64,000 nucleotides of DNA. Source: Deltaproteobacteria bacterium HGW-Deltaproteobacteria-2. GTDB lineage: Bacteria; Desulfobacterota; Syntrophia; Syntrophales; Smithellaceae. A program made the translations under genes and the position numbers. Under the pieces are notes generated by a model. The model had not been told where the DNA came from. It worked only from the letters and a program-made list of their open reading frames with translations, and searched no databases. The stretch spans positions 1 to 64,000 of the forward strand of contig PHBC01000007.1 in the NCBI GenBank assembly GCA_002840505.1, in the 5' to 3' direction. Positions 30,826 through 40,497 of this stretch are shown here, in pieces (position 1 is the first letter of the stretch; every line of letters begins with the position of its first letter).

Positions 30826-30890
30826 AGGAAAGATTTAAGAATATTCTTTCGGATTTTTTACAAAGATGCTGTAATTTATATGGTTTTTTC

Positions 30891-31367
30891 TCAGACTTTT
30901 ATTAGCTTTGACTTGAAATCCCGGGCTAGTGTGCGGCGCTCTTCGCGCTCTTTAATATCCTGACGGCGGTCATACAATTTTTTGCCTTTGCCGATGCCGA
31001 TTTCCACTTTTACCTTCCCATTTTTAAAATATAGCTTCAGTGGAATAAGCGCCAGACCTTTTTCCCGCGACTTGCCGTATAGTTTTTTAATCTCCCTTTT
31101 ATGCAAAAGCAATTTGCGCGCCCGTAGAGGTTCATGATTAAAGCGATTCCCATGATCGTAATGACTGATATGCATTTCTTTAAGAAATACTTCATCATCC
31201 TTGACGACGGCATAACTGTCTTTGAGATTGGCCTTGCCGGCGCGCAGAGCTTTAACCTCTGTTCCTGTTAAGACCATACCGGCTTCATAAATATCGCCGA
31301 TTTCGTAATTCATGCGCGCTGTTTTATTGGATGCGATCATTTTCTGCGCTGTGTTTTCTTTAACCAT
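30891..31367 (-). CDS. smpB: SsrA-binding protein SmpB
   Basis: A 158-residue partner of tmRNA that takes the place of the codon-anticodon pair in the decoding centre. The beta-barrel core is clear ([33 protein letters not shown], then [28 protein letters not shown]), and the basic C-terminal tail that becomes helical in the mRNA channel is present ([23 protein letters not shown]). It lies just upstream of ssrA in the same direction, 65 bp from the putative ssrA promoter, a common pairing. Confidence 0.97.
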   Translation of the reverse strand: MVKENTAQKMIASNKTARMNYEIGDIYEAGMVLTGTEVKALRAGKANLKDSYAVVKDDEVFLKEMHISHYDHGNRFNHEPLRARKLLLHKREIKKLYGKSREKGLALIPLKLYFKNGKVKVEIGIGKGKKLYDRRQDIKEREERRTLARDFKSKLIKV

Positions 31368-31467
31368 AGTTTAATTCTACATGAAATTTGAAGTATTGCT
31401 ACCTATTTTTGTTTTCCTCTTCTGGTTCAAAATACTTTAACTAGATTATACTAAAATATAAATTCCT

Positions 31468-31494
31468 GGATTCCCGCCTGCGCGGGAATGACAT
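31468..31494. repeat. Palindromic REP-like element
   Basis: An inverted repeat GATTCCCGC-ctgc-GCGGGAATG between smpB and the ttcA-like gene. Such hairpins are spread through many genomes as short palindromic repeats and may also protect or end transcripts. There is no T run on either side. Confidence 0.6.
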
Positions 31495-31505
31495 ATCGAT
31501 ATGTG

Positions 31506-32282
31506 TTATTTTCTCTTCTGTGGCAGCAGATAATCCGGTTTTACATGGCTCATTGCCTTGTAAATATTATCGCGGATTTCTTTGTTATCCCGTTCTAATT
31601 CATTCAAAAGATTTTTAATATATATTCGCTTAGATGTAAGGCTTGTCGGACAATTGTTTTTCACTGCCGGGAATTGGCGCTCTCTGCTGTATTTTTTTAC
31701 CAGTTCCTCCTGCAAATAAGCAAGCGGACGAATGATATGCAGTTTACCGCCGAATATACTCTGATTGGGCATCATTGTACTTATTTCGCGTCCGTAAAAC
31801 ATGTTTATCAGCAGTGTTTCGATAATATCGTCCCGGTGATGGGCAAACGCTATTTTATTGCAGCCTTCAGCATCGGCGATTTCAAATATTCTTTTGCGCC
31901 TGAGCCGTGAACATAAAAAACAGGGATTTTTTTTATTAATATCGGAATGCGCCAGATTGCCGATATCCGTCTTTTCCATTACGTAGCGGTAGTTGTTCTC
32001 CTGAAAATATTTTTCCAATACTTTATACGCCTGATATTGGGAGTCAAAACCCATGTCGATATTGACAGCGATAAAAGAAAACCGGGGGACAAAAATCATC
32101 GGAGAATCAAGTAAATCCAGCAAGGCAAAACTATCCGCACCGCCGGAGACACCTATTAAAAGACGGTCTCCTTCCTCAATCATCCCGTAATCCAGCACTG
32201 CTTTTTCCAACCACTTTTTCAAATGCAGGAAAAGTTTTGTATTTTTATCTTTTTTAATCTCATCCATCATATACATATTCAC
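31506..32282 (-). CDS. ttcA: TtcA-like tRNA thiolation PP-loop ATPase
   Basis: A 258-residue enzyme of the TtcA/TtuA group, which uses ATP to activate a tRNA base for sulfur insertion (2-thiocytidine 32 in the TtcA case). The PP-loop SGGADS lies near residue 45. The CFLC pair (about 122-125, in NPCFLCSRLRRKRIFEIA) and an upstream strand supply the iron-sulfur cysteines, and the HHRDDIIETLLINMFYG motif follows. Several starts are possible; I kept the GTG at 32282, but the ATGs at 32276, 32270 and 32267 are equally likely. The exact tRNA position modified is inferred from the family. Confidence 0.8.
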   Translation of the reverse strand: MNMYMMDEIKKDKNTKLFLHLKKWLEKAVLDYGMIEEGDRLLIGVSGGADSFALLDLLDSPMIFVPRFSFIAVNIDMGFDSQYQAYKVLEKYFQENNYRYVMEKTDIGNLAHSDINKKNPCFLCSRLRRKRIFEIADAEGCNKIAFAHHRDDIIETLLINMFYGREISTMMPNQSIFGGKLHIIRPLAYLQEELVKKYSRERQFPAVKNNCPTSLTSKRIYIKNLLNELERDNKEIRDNIYKAMSHVKPDYLLPQKRK

Positions 32283-32329
32283 TTTAATTTTTTACCGCCT
32301 TATTGCAGTGTACTTATCTGACTTTGTAA

Positions 32330-33730
<1,401 letters not shown>

Positions 33731-33753
33731 CTATCAATTAACACATTAACTAT

Positions 33754-33794
33754 AAAGGGCTGGCCTTTGGAAAAAGGTCAGCCCTTTTATTTTG
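33754..33794 (+). terminator. Rho-independent terminator of eno
   Basis: A 15-bp stem (AAAGGGCTGGCCTTT with AAAGGTCAGCCCTTT, one G-U pair) with a 4-base loop, ending in a T-rich run (TTTTATTTT). It lies 24 bp after the enolase stop. Confidence 0.92.
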
Positions 33795-33829
33795 ATTCCA
33801 TTCTACAGGAACTATTCTCTCAATTATTC

Positions 33830-34035
33830 ATACCATTTCGATTGGAAGCTGCCGCCTGATCGGCGTCACTTCCCGGTAGGGTAAAAATTTTTATTCTTAT
33901 TGCGCGCCCTTTGGTTGCGCATCCGGTCAAAGGATAACGAGGCGGCAAGGAGGAGGCTCCGCAGGCGTATTTTACATACGTTGAGGAAGCCGACGACGCA
34001 GCCAACAAAGTTAGCCGAAGAAAGCGAATTGGTAT
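33830..34035. repeat. MITE-like dispersed repeat, copy A
   Basis: A 206-bp non-coding element bounded by ATACCATTTCG and its imperfect inverse GCGAATTGGTAT. It shares long near-identical stretches with the element at 58062 (CCTGATCGGCGTCACTTCCC and what follows, then the GCGCGCCCTTTGGTTGCGCA part). Its inner part, containing the GCGTATTTTACATACGTTG stretch, is also shared with the copies at 40194 and, inverted, 51068. There is no reading frame of note. It fills the gap between eno and plsB. Confidence 0.8.
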
Positions 34036-34044
34036 TAAAAACCT

Positions 34045-36666
34045 CTAAAGAAGTTTGAACAAACGGCGACGTAAAACTTCCATTTCCGCCCTGTTTTCAG
34101 TCAGAGCATAAGAAACTTCTTTCTTATCAATTTTTTCATCTTTTATCGCGGTTATTAATTCTGCGTCTTCAAGAAATATAATGACATTAAGATAATTGGG
34201 CTGGGAAAGCGCCTCGGGCCTCAAAACTTCACCCTTCTTGTACATCCGGTCTCCCATCGCTATGATCTTCTTCGACCAATCCTTCTTTGCCAGCGGATTT
34301 TTCTTTAAATACAGGCAGCTTCTGATGACTATCCAGGATGATTCAAGATAATTATGAATTAAATCGGCAAAAGGTTTTAGTTTTTTATTGCCCTTACCTT
34401 TTATCTCTAAGTATACCTGACCATCGCGCTCGACGGATGTAATCATTTTTCTTTCATGTAAATAGGTCAGCACTTCATTAACATCTTCCGCATCATCTTT
34501 ATGTTCATCAAAAATAAATTCATTCCATAGAAGCTTTTTGAGAAACTTATAATCGCTCATTATTCGTTGTAAAGAGATTAAATCTTCATTATTCTTAACT
34601 ATGGAAGTGGCAACAAAACACAGGGGAATAAAGAAATGCAGAATGTTGTTTTTATAATATTCCAGATTTATCCTTTTTTCTTCTTTCAAAGAATAAACCA
34701 CTTCCTGTATTTCTTCGGCTTCATCCTCTTCCGCCTCAATTTTTGATATAAATCGCTCCTGTACAAACATATTGATAGCATCGTTTATTGCTTTTTCGCG
34801 GTTAGTAAACGTTTCAGCAAATTTTACTTTCTTCATGGAAAGATATTCGAAATATTCATCGAGAATATCAAGCAACTCGCTATGAGACATTCCTCTGCGG
34901 TAATGACTTAAGATAACGGCAGCCACCAAAGAAAAAGGAGTGACTACGGCGACTTTGTTAATTTCCAGAACTATTTCATAACCGATTTTCCGGTAAAGGC
35001 TCTGCCTTTCTTCCAGAGCCATTTCTTCTATCGGCTTTTCCTGAGACGCCAGATAATCTTTCATAATCATCGGCTCACCGATGTTGACATAAACGCGGCC
35101 GTATCTTTTAGTTAATATTTTACTTGTCTTGATTATCTCTGCTGCATTTTCAGGGGATTTGGATGCCCCGCCCAGTTCTTTAAGATATGATTTTTCCTCA
35201 ATCACGCGATCATAACCAATGTAAACCGGAATTGCGGCGAAATTTTCACAATACTTTTCCTGATAAGACTGAATAATCATGGAAAGAAGACCATACTTAG
35301 GCATGACCATTTTGCCTGTACGGCTGCGTCCACCTTCAATAAAAAATTCCAGAGGCAAACCTTCTTTCAAGAGTATCGCCAGGTACTTGGTAAATACTTC
35401 GGAATAAATTTTATTGCCTTTAAAGCTCCGCCGCAGAAAAAAAGCACCGGACTTACGAAATATGTATCCCATTGGAAAAAAGGTCATATTACTACCGGCG
35501 GCAATAAAAGGAAGTTGAATATTGTTCTCGTACAAAACATAAGATAACAAAAGATAATCAATATGACTCCGATGGCAGGGAACAAGAACAAAAGGCATTT
35601 TTTTGGAAATGTTTCTTATTCTGGCCAAACCTTCCTTATCAATTAATAAACCGTCATAAATGTTGTTCCATAGCCAGGACAATACTTTTCGCAAAAACTC
35701 TATAAACGTTTCGTTATAATCAGCGGCAATTTCATAAAGATAACGGCGGGCGTCTTTTTCAACCGCAACTTTTTTCTTATTTTCTTTTTCCGCATAATCG
35801 GCAATGAATTTTTTCAGCGGCTCGTCGCTCAGCACCATTCCGATGAGTTCTTCCCGTGATTTTAAAGCGGGCCCGACAACAGTATTCTTCTCCTTTTCAA
35901 TGCGGTCTATTAATTCTCCGCGCAGTTCGTGAACCATTGCTTCTTTAGAAACGCTTTTGGTTGTATTCAAATATTCGGATAATTTGACCGGTTCCGCGGG
36001 AATGACAAAAGCGTTGCCGGAATAACGTATAAAAGTAATCAACCGGCGCAACGCCCCCGTGTGCTCCGTTTGTCCGAAAAGAATATTGATAATACTCTCA
36101 TCTTCTTTCTCGCGCCTGCGTCCGTAAGAAACCAGAACCGGCACAACAAAAATGGGGAAATCGACTTTCTTTTGGACATTAAGCAGGCTTACGATCGCAC
36201 TTTCCGCAGATCTGTTTTCAATGAATTCCGATTCACCGAGATGAATCACGATGCTCTTTTTTTCATTAATTGTTCGCTCGATATACGCCAGTTTTCCCAT
36301 CCAGGCTTTTTGTTCCTTACCCAAACGTCGCAAAAAGGACGACCATAAAAATTTAAGCATTTCCGGCAGAGGCTGCCAGAAAGACATATTCATCCCATGA
36401 CAATATACTGGAGCAGGAATCCCCTTGCGTTTAAAAAGCTCATAGATGACAAGGCTGTTAAGTTCGCTTCTTTGGTTCAAAGCGTAAACTACAACTCCTT
36501 CGGCAGAAAGTTTCTTAATGGCATCAACATATTCATCGGCAATGGAAACCTGCGAAAGAAATGTTTTCAGCAGCCGGAATTGCAGAAAATTCTGTTCATC
36601 GTAAAGATTTCCGGAATAATATTCTTTATTTTGATCTGGTTTGACTGAATTCATCGTTTCTTTCAT
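34045..36666 (-). CDS. plsB: Glycerol-3-phosphate acyltransferase PlsB
   Basis: An 873-residue membrane-associated enzyme that acylates glycerol 3-phosphate at position 1, the first step of phospholipid synthesis. The acyltransferase core is intact: VPCHRSHIDYLLLSY (about 358-372, the HX4D catalytic motif), GAFFLRRSF (block II), FFIEGGRSRTGK (block III, about 437-448) and VPVYIGYDRVIEE (block IV). The length fits the large E. coli-type PlsB rather than PlsY. The ATG at 36666 has a GGAG site. No plsX or plsY is present in the window. Confidence 0.93.
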   Translation of the reverse strand: MKETMNSVKPDQNKEYYSGNLYDEQNFLQFRLLKTFLSQVSIADEYVDAIKKLSAEGVVVYALNQRSELNSLVIYELFKRKGIPAPVYCHGMNMSFWQPLPEMLKFLWSSFLRRLGKEQKAWMGKLAYIERTINEKKSIVIHLGESEFIENRSAESAIVSLLNVQKKVDFPIFVVPVLVSYGRRREKEDESIINILFGQTEHTGALRRLITFIRYSGNAFVIPAEPVKLSEYLNTTKSVSKEAMVHELRGELIDRIEKEKNTVVGPALKSREELIGMVLSDEPLKKFIADYAEKENKKKVAVEKDARRYLYEIAADYNETFIEFLRKVLSWLWNNIYDGLLIDKEGLARIRNISKKMPFVLVPCHRSHIDYLLLSYVLYENNIQLPFIAAGSNMTFFPMGYIFRKSGAFFLRRSFKGNKIYSEVFTKYLAILLKEGLPLEFFIEGGRSRTGKMVMPKYGLLSMIIQSYQEKYCENFAAIPVYIGYDRVIEEKSYLKELGGASKSPENAAEIIKTSKILTKRYGRVYVNIGEPMIMKDYLASQEKPIEEMALEERQSLYRKIGYEIVLEINKVAVVTPFSLVAAVILSHYRRGMSHSELLDILDEYFEYLSMKKVKFAETFTNREKAINDAINMFVQERFISKIEAEEDEAEEIQEVVYSLKEEKRINLEYYKNNILHFFIPLCFVATSIVKNNEDLISLQRIMSDYKFLKKLLWNEFIFDEHKDDAEDVNEVLTYLHERKMITSVERDGQVYLEIKGKGNKKLKPFADLIHNYLESSWIVIRSCLYLKKNPLAKKDWSKKIIAMGDRMYKKGEVLRPEALSQPNYLNVIIFLEDAELITAIKDEKIDKKEVSYALTENRAEMEVLRRRLFKLL

Positions 36667-36909
36667 TAGTTGGATCTCCTACGGCGCAAGCCAAAAAATC
36701 CCTATAATAATACAACCTCCCACAAGTTATGGCACATTCTTTCCTCACCGGGAACCGAAAATCCCGGTTTATTGGATTGAAGTTCTTCGCCAGCAGCAAA
36801 GGGGAGGTGTCTAATTTTACATTAAATTTTATGCTCACATACAATTTAAAAACCAGCCTGCAGTTGTGAACATTATCGCAGGTTTGTTCATATAGTTATT
36901 TAATATAAA
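36667..36909. other. Intergenic region between ptsI and plsB
   Basis: About 240 bases without a convincing gene. It has one 7-bp hairpin (ACCGGGA/TCCCGGT, 36747-36768) without a following T run on either strand, and an AT-rich stretch near 36810-36900 that could hold the plsB promoter. I see no repeat element of the families found elsewhere. Confidence 0.5.
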
Positions 36910-38691
36910 TTAATCATCTTCGTTTTGAAATTCAACAGGAAAACGTTTCTTCATATAATCATGCACACACATTCGCACTTCAGAAGCCATATTAAAAGAA
37001 AGAGCTTTTTCCAATAACAGTTTGGATTCCTTCAATGTTGATTCTCTTATGATTTTTTTAATACGGGGAATGGCCAAATGGTTCATGCTTAATTCATCTA
37101 ATTCCATTCCCAGAAGAATCAATGTACATATGGGATCACCGGCCATTTCACCACACATCGACACACGAATACCGGCTTCATGAGCTGTATCCACTACACT
37201 TTTTACCAATTTCAAAACCGCCGGATGCAAAGGTTCATATAAATACGTTAAACGTTCGTTCGACCTGTCAATAGCCAGAGAATACTGAATCAAATCATTT
37301 GTGCCGATGCTGAAGAAATCTACTTCACGTGCCAGTTTATCTGCAATCACAACTGCCGCAGGCACCTCAATCATTGCTCCTATCTCCATCTCCGAAGCAA
37401 TATTTTCACCTTGCGCCAAAAGCTCTTTACGTGTCTCTTCCAACAATTTTTTTGCTTCGACAATCTCCTCTACACTCGAAATCATCGGGAAAAGAATTCT
37501 CGTTTTCCCAAACGCTCCAGCTCGCCAAATGGCTCTCAGTTGAGTCTTGAATATTTCAACTTCCTTTAAACAAAAACGAATCGCTCTCAATCCCATTTGC
37601 GGATTTAATTCTTTTACCGGCTTTTGACTGGAAGGAAATTTATCGCCGCCTAAGTCAAAAGTTCTGATTGTCGACCAAAGTAAATCTTTCTCACTGACAA
37701 CCTGACAGTAATTATTAAAATGATCCTCTTCCGTCGGTAATTCCTGACGATTAATATATATAAACTCCGTACGATAAAGTCCGATATGTTCCGCACCATG
37801 CGCGATGGCCGAAGGTATTTCTTCAACAAACTCTATATTGCATCCTATATGCAGCGTATAATTGTCACTGGTAACAGCAGGCGCTTTTGCATCTTTAAGG
37901 TACTCATCTCTGGCTGCTGAATAGAGAAGCTTTTTTTCTTCATATCTTTGCAACATTTCCGGGTATGGATTGACAACAACCAATCCGGAAATGCCATCAA
38001 CAATTATTTCGTCACCGGTGCGTACAAAACGCGTGACATTGTCCAAACCGACGACGGCAGGCAATTCCATATCGCGGGCAACAATAGCTGTATGCGAAGT
38101 ACGGCCGCCGGCATCGGTGGCGAAACCGATAACTCTCTCCATTTTCATTTGAACTGTATTGGCCGGGGAGATATCCTGCGCAATAACAATTACCTTTTCA
38201 TCAGTTCCCCAGATAGTTTCTTTTTTTTCACCGGAAAGATTGCTTAAAATTCTTTGGCTAACATTCTGAACATCACTAATACGTCCCCGAATATAAGTAT
38301 CTTCCACTTTTTCGAATATTTGCTCATAGCGGTCCACTGTCAAACGCACCGCCCATTCCGCGTTAATTTTTAATCTTTGTATATATTTAATTGTACGGTT
38401 GACAAATTTTTTGTCTTTTAAAATTAATATATGAACGTCAATAACGTAAAGAGGTTCTGTGACTTTCGTCTTCTTGAGATTTTTCTGAATTTCTAAAAGT
38501 TGATATTCTGATTCTTTCAATGCTTTTTTTAAGCGAAGAATTTCTTTTGGAATCAACGAAGTGGATTTCAGTTTATAAAAAGATATCTGGCTGTCCAGAG
38601 GATCAAAACGGTAAACCCTGCCTATAGCAACGCCGGGAGAAACACCGACACCCTTAAGAACAAACGTCTTCTTTGTCTGATCAGGACTCAT
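36910..38691 (-). CDS. ptsI: PTS enzyme I (phosphoenolpyruvate-protein phosphotransferase)
   Basis: A 593-residue enzyme that transfers phosphate from PEP to HPr. The N-terminal HPr-binding and phosphohistidine domain includes GGRTSHTAIVARDMELPAVVG, with the active His at about residue 199. The C-terminal PEP-binding barrel has GLYRTEFIYINRQELP, GANPQ-type NPQMGLRAIRFCL, FFSIGTNDLIQYSLAIDR and SMCGEMAGDP with the active Cys. It follows ptsH by 8 bp. With HPr and the EIID gene upstream it forms a short PTS operon. Confidence 0.95.
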   Translation of the reverse strand: MSPDQTKKTFVLKGVGVSPGVAIGRVYRFDPLDSQISFYKLKSTSLIPKEILRLKKALKESEYQLLEIQKNLKKTKVTEPLYVIDVHILILKDKKFVNRTIKYIQRLKINAEWAVRLTVDRYEQIFEKVEDTYIRGRISDVQNVSQRILSNLSGEKKETIWGTDEKVIVIAQDISPANTVQMKMERVIGFATDAGGRTSHTAIVARDMELPAVVGLDNVTRFVRTGDEIIVDGISGLVVVNPYPEMLQRYEEKKLLYSAARDEYLKDAKAPAVTSDNYTLHIGCNIEFVEEIPSAIAHGAEHIGLYRTEFIYINRQELPTEEDHFNNYCQVVSEKDLLWSTIRTFDLGGDKFPSSQKPVKELNPQMGLRAIRFCLKEVEIFKTQLRAIWRAGAFGKTRILFPMISSVEEIVEAKKLLEETRKELLAQGENIASEMEIGAMIEVPAAVVIADKLAREVDFFSIGTNDLIQYSLAIDRSNERLTYLYEPLHPAVLKLVKSVVDTAHEAGIRVSMCGEMAGDPICTLILLGMELDELSMNHLAIPRIKKIIRESTLKESKLLLEKALSFNMASEVRMCVHDYMKKRFPVEFQNEDD

Positions 38692-38699
38692 TTTTTTAG

Positions 38700-38969
38700 T
38701 TATGTTTCTCCAAATTTATTTTCAACAAGCTTTTCCAATTCCTCTATAGCCTTGGAAGCATCAGCTCCCTCGGCTTTTATTGTTAACATTCCGCCATGGG
38801 GACAAGCAAGAGTAAGTATATCGAGAATACTTCTGCCATCAGCAATTTGTCCGTTGTGTTCAATATAAATGCCTGCATTAAATTGCTGAGCTACTTTAAC
38901 AAAATTTGCCGCTGCCCGCGCATGCATCCCCAGTTTATTTTTCAATTTTAAGGTTCTGATTTCTGTCAA
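38700..38969 (-). CDS. ptsH: Phosphocarrier protein HPr
   Basis: An 89-residue phosphocarrier passing phosphate from enzyme I to EIIA-type domains. The active His is at position 16 (GMHARAAANF), and GRSILDILTLAC carries a Ser at position 47 matching the HPr kinase site, so regulation by an HprK-type kinase is possible. Its ATG overlaps the EIID stop by 4 bases, and ptsI follows 8 bp later. Confidence 0.95.
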   Translation of the reverse strand: MTEIRTLKLKNKLGMHARAAANFVKVAQQFNAGIYIEHNGQIADGRSILDILTLACPHGGMLTIKAEGADASKAIEELEKLVENKFGET

Positions 38970-39718
38970 TTCAAAAATCCCCTCTCGGAAATTAGAAAAA
39001 ATAATGCAACGGTCCCATAAATAATATAAACCTGCGACACACCTTTTTTAATTAATATAAGACAAAGCAAAACAAATGCTAATGCCGTAAATTTCATAAC
39101 AACATCTAAAGTTCTTGTAAATGGCCAATATCCACCTTCCGACAGCCAGATAATCGAACCCGCCAGCACAACTAAAGAAAACCAGCGAATTTTTACTGCT
39201 ACATTGGGCAAATCAAGAGAGCGAATAAACTTAAAACCCGTCTTCCCTCCACGGTAACCTTCAATAAAACCTTTTAACCTTATCCAAATGTGAGCCGGCG
39301 TAAAAATTAACAAGAAAGCAACAGGGGCAAGCATTAATCCCATATATGATAAGATAACTGCAATTATAGCGGCAAAAGGCCTTAGGGCTCCCCAAAAAAA
39401 AATGTCACCTATCGCAGCATAAGATCCCATCAAACTTTGTTTAATCATCAAAGCATCGGAAACAGTATCGTTATCTTTTTGCTCTTCCTCCAAACAAACG
39501 ACGGTACCGATTACCGAAGCTGAAAGATAGGGATTAGTATTAAATAACTGCAAGTGTCTGTTAAGCATTCTTGCCGAATCTTTTTGTTGTAATTGCCATT
39601 CCCGAACAAGGGGAGTTATCGCCATTGCAAAACCTAAGTTTTGCATTCGCCGGAAATTAAGTGTTGTTTGGATAAAAAAAGATCTTAAAAAGATTTTCAT
39701 TAAAGTTGTTTTTTTCAC
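38966..39718 (-). CDS. PTS mannose/fructose/sorbose family IID component
   Basis: A 250-residue membrane protein of the EIID type. It starts with the family's LRSFFIQTTLNFRRMQNLGFAMAITPLVREW segment and contains NTNPYLSASVIGTVVCLEE and SLMGSYAAIGDIFFWGALRP. Three or four hydrophobic segments fill the C-terminal third. EIID works with EIIC to move sugars across the membrane, but no EIIC, EIIA or EIIB gene is in the window; the space upstream is non-coding. The start is a GTG at 39718, with an ATG six codons later as an alternative. It may be a remnant of a larger operon or serve a regulatory PTS. Confidence 0.88.
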   Translation of the reverse strand: MKKTTLMKIFLRSFFIQTTLNFRRMQNLGFAMAITPLVREWQLQQKDSARMLNRHLQLFNTNPYLSASVIGTVVCLEEEQKDNDTVSDALMIKQSLMGSYAAIGDIFFWGALRPFAAIIAVILSYMGLMLAPVAFLLIFTPAHIWIRLKGFIEGYRGGKTGFKFIRSLDLPNVAVKIRWFSLVVLAGSIIWLSEGGYWPFTRTLDVVMKFTALAFVLLCLILIKKGVSQVYIIYGTVALFFLISERGFLN

Positions 39719-40193
39719 TCTTTTACGGCCTCAAAAACCACGAGTATAAATCAGAAATATTGTGCAACAAGCTCCAGGGTATTATACTCTCCGCTTCGTC
39801 CCGACAGTGTCGGGATTCAAATTTCTAATTCCACTGCGTTTTGCTTCTGGAATTGGTTTTCACTAACAATTAACTATATATTTTTAATATCTTTTGCGTA
39901 TGCTCCTAGCATAAAAGGCTGGTTAAGTCAATTTAATCGCAACTTCCATACATCACCTTTTCCCCTTCGCCTGCAAATCATATTTGATTTAATATCGATA
40001 CATCTGCTATGCGGAATTATAACATTTGCAAGCATCAACTTTTTAACTTGCGTTGTCTCTCGGATAACCTTCAGATTTTCGAGATTCTCAGATTCTACAC
40101 TTTATTCTCAGCTCTAAATTTCATTAGAATTTAATTTTCACTAATAAAGTAATATTTTTGTAAATAATCAGCCTCTATTATAAACAATAAATA
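39719..40193. other. Long AT-rich intergenic region
   Basis: No gene is supported here. It contains one dispersed palindromic repeat (39778-39856) and otherwise AT-rich sequence with many stops in all frames. Promoters for the leftward EIID-ptsH-ptsI operon are probably in it, but no site stands out. Together with the adjacent repeat copy it makes almost 780 bases without coding sequence, where EIIC-type genes might once have been. Confidence 0.5.
39778..39856 (-). repeat. Dispersed palindromic repeat, copy 1
   Basis: On the minus strand this reads CCAATTCCAGAAGC..., then TTGAATCCCGAC..., AAGCGGAGAGTATAATACC. The same arrangement with about 80 percent identity by eye lies on the plus strand at 60567-60644. 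Each copy begins with a short hairpin (CCAATTCC/GGAATTAG type) and ends in ATACC, like the larger MITE-like elements. Confidence 0.65.
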
Positions 40194-40496
40194 ATACCAT
40201 TTCTAAATCAAAGATGATATTGAGGCAGCAGTGAAACTCGAAATACAGTTACGCAGTGAACTGGAATTCGTTAGTTGAGCTGTCCCGCTTCTGCGGGGCT
40301 AGGCTTCAGGCAACGAGGCGTATTTATACATACGTTGAGGAAGCCGACAACCCCGGCCTGCGCCGGGGTAGGCTGTGCCAACAAAAATAGCGCTTTGATC
40401 GGAAGCGCATCCCGCAAGGGAAGCGCATAAAAAATAGAATCTTACATTGCCGAGAATTTTTGCCAGCATGGCGAAAACTTCCTTTAAAATTGGTAT
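40194..40496. repeat. MITE-like dispersed repeat, copy C
   Basis: Bounded by ATACCATTTC on the left and AAAATTGGTAT on the right, with inner segments shared with copy A (GAGGCGTATTTATACATACG and the GAGGAAGCCGAC part). It also has GC-rich palindromes (CCCCGGCCTGCGCCGGGG). The right end touches the start codon of the radical SAM gene: only one base separates GGTAT from ATG, so the element must supply that gene's upstream signals. Confidence 0.7.
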
Positions 40497-40497
40497 A

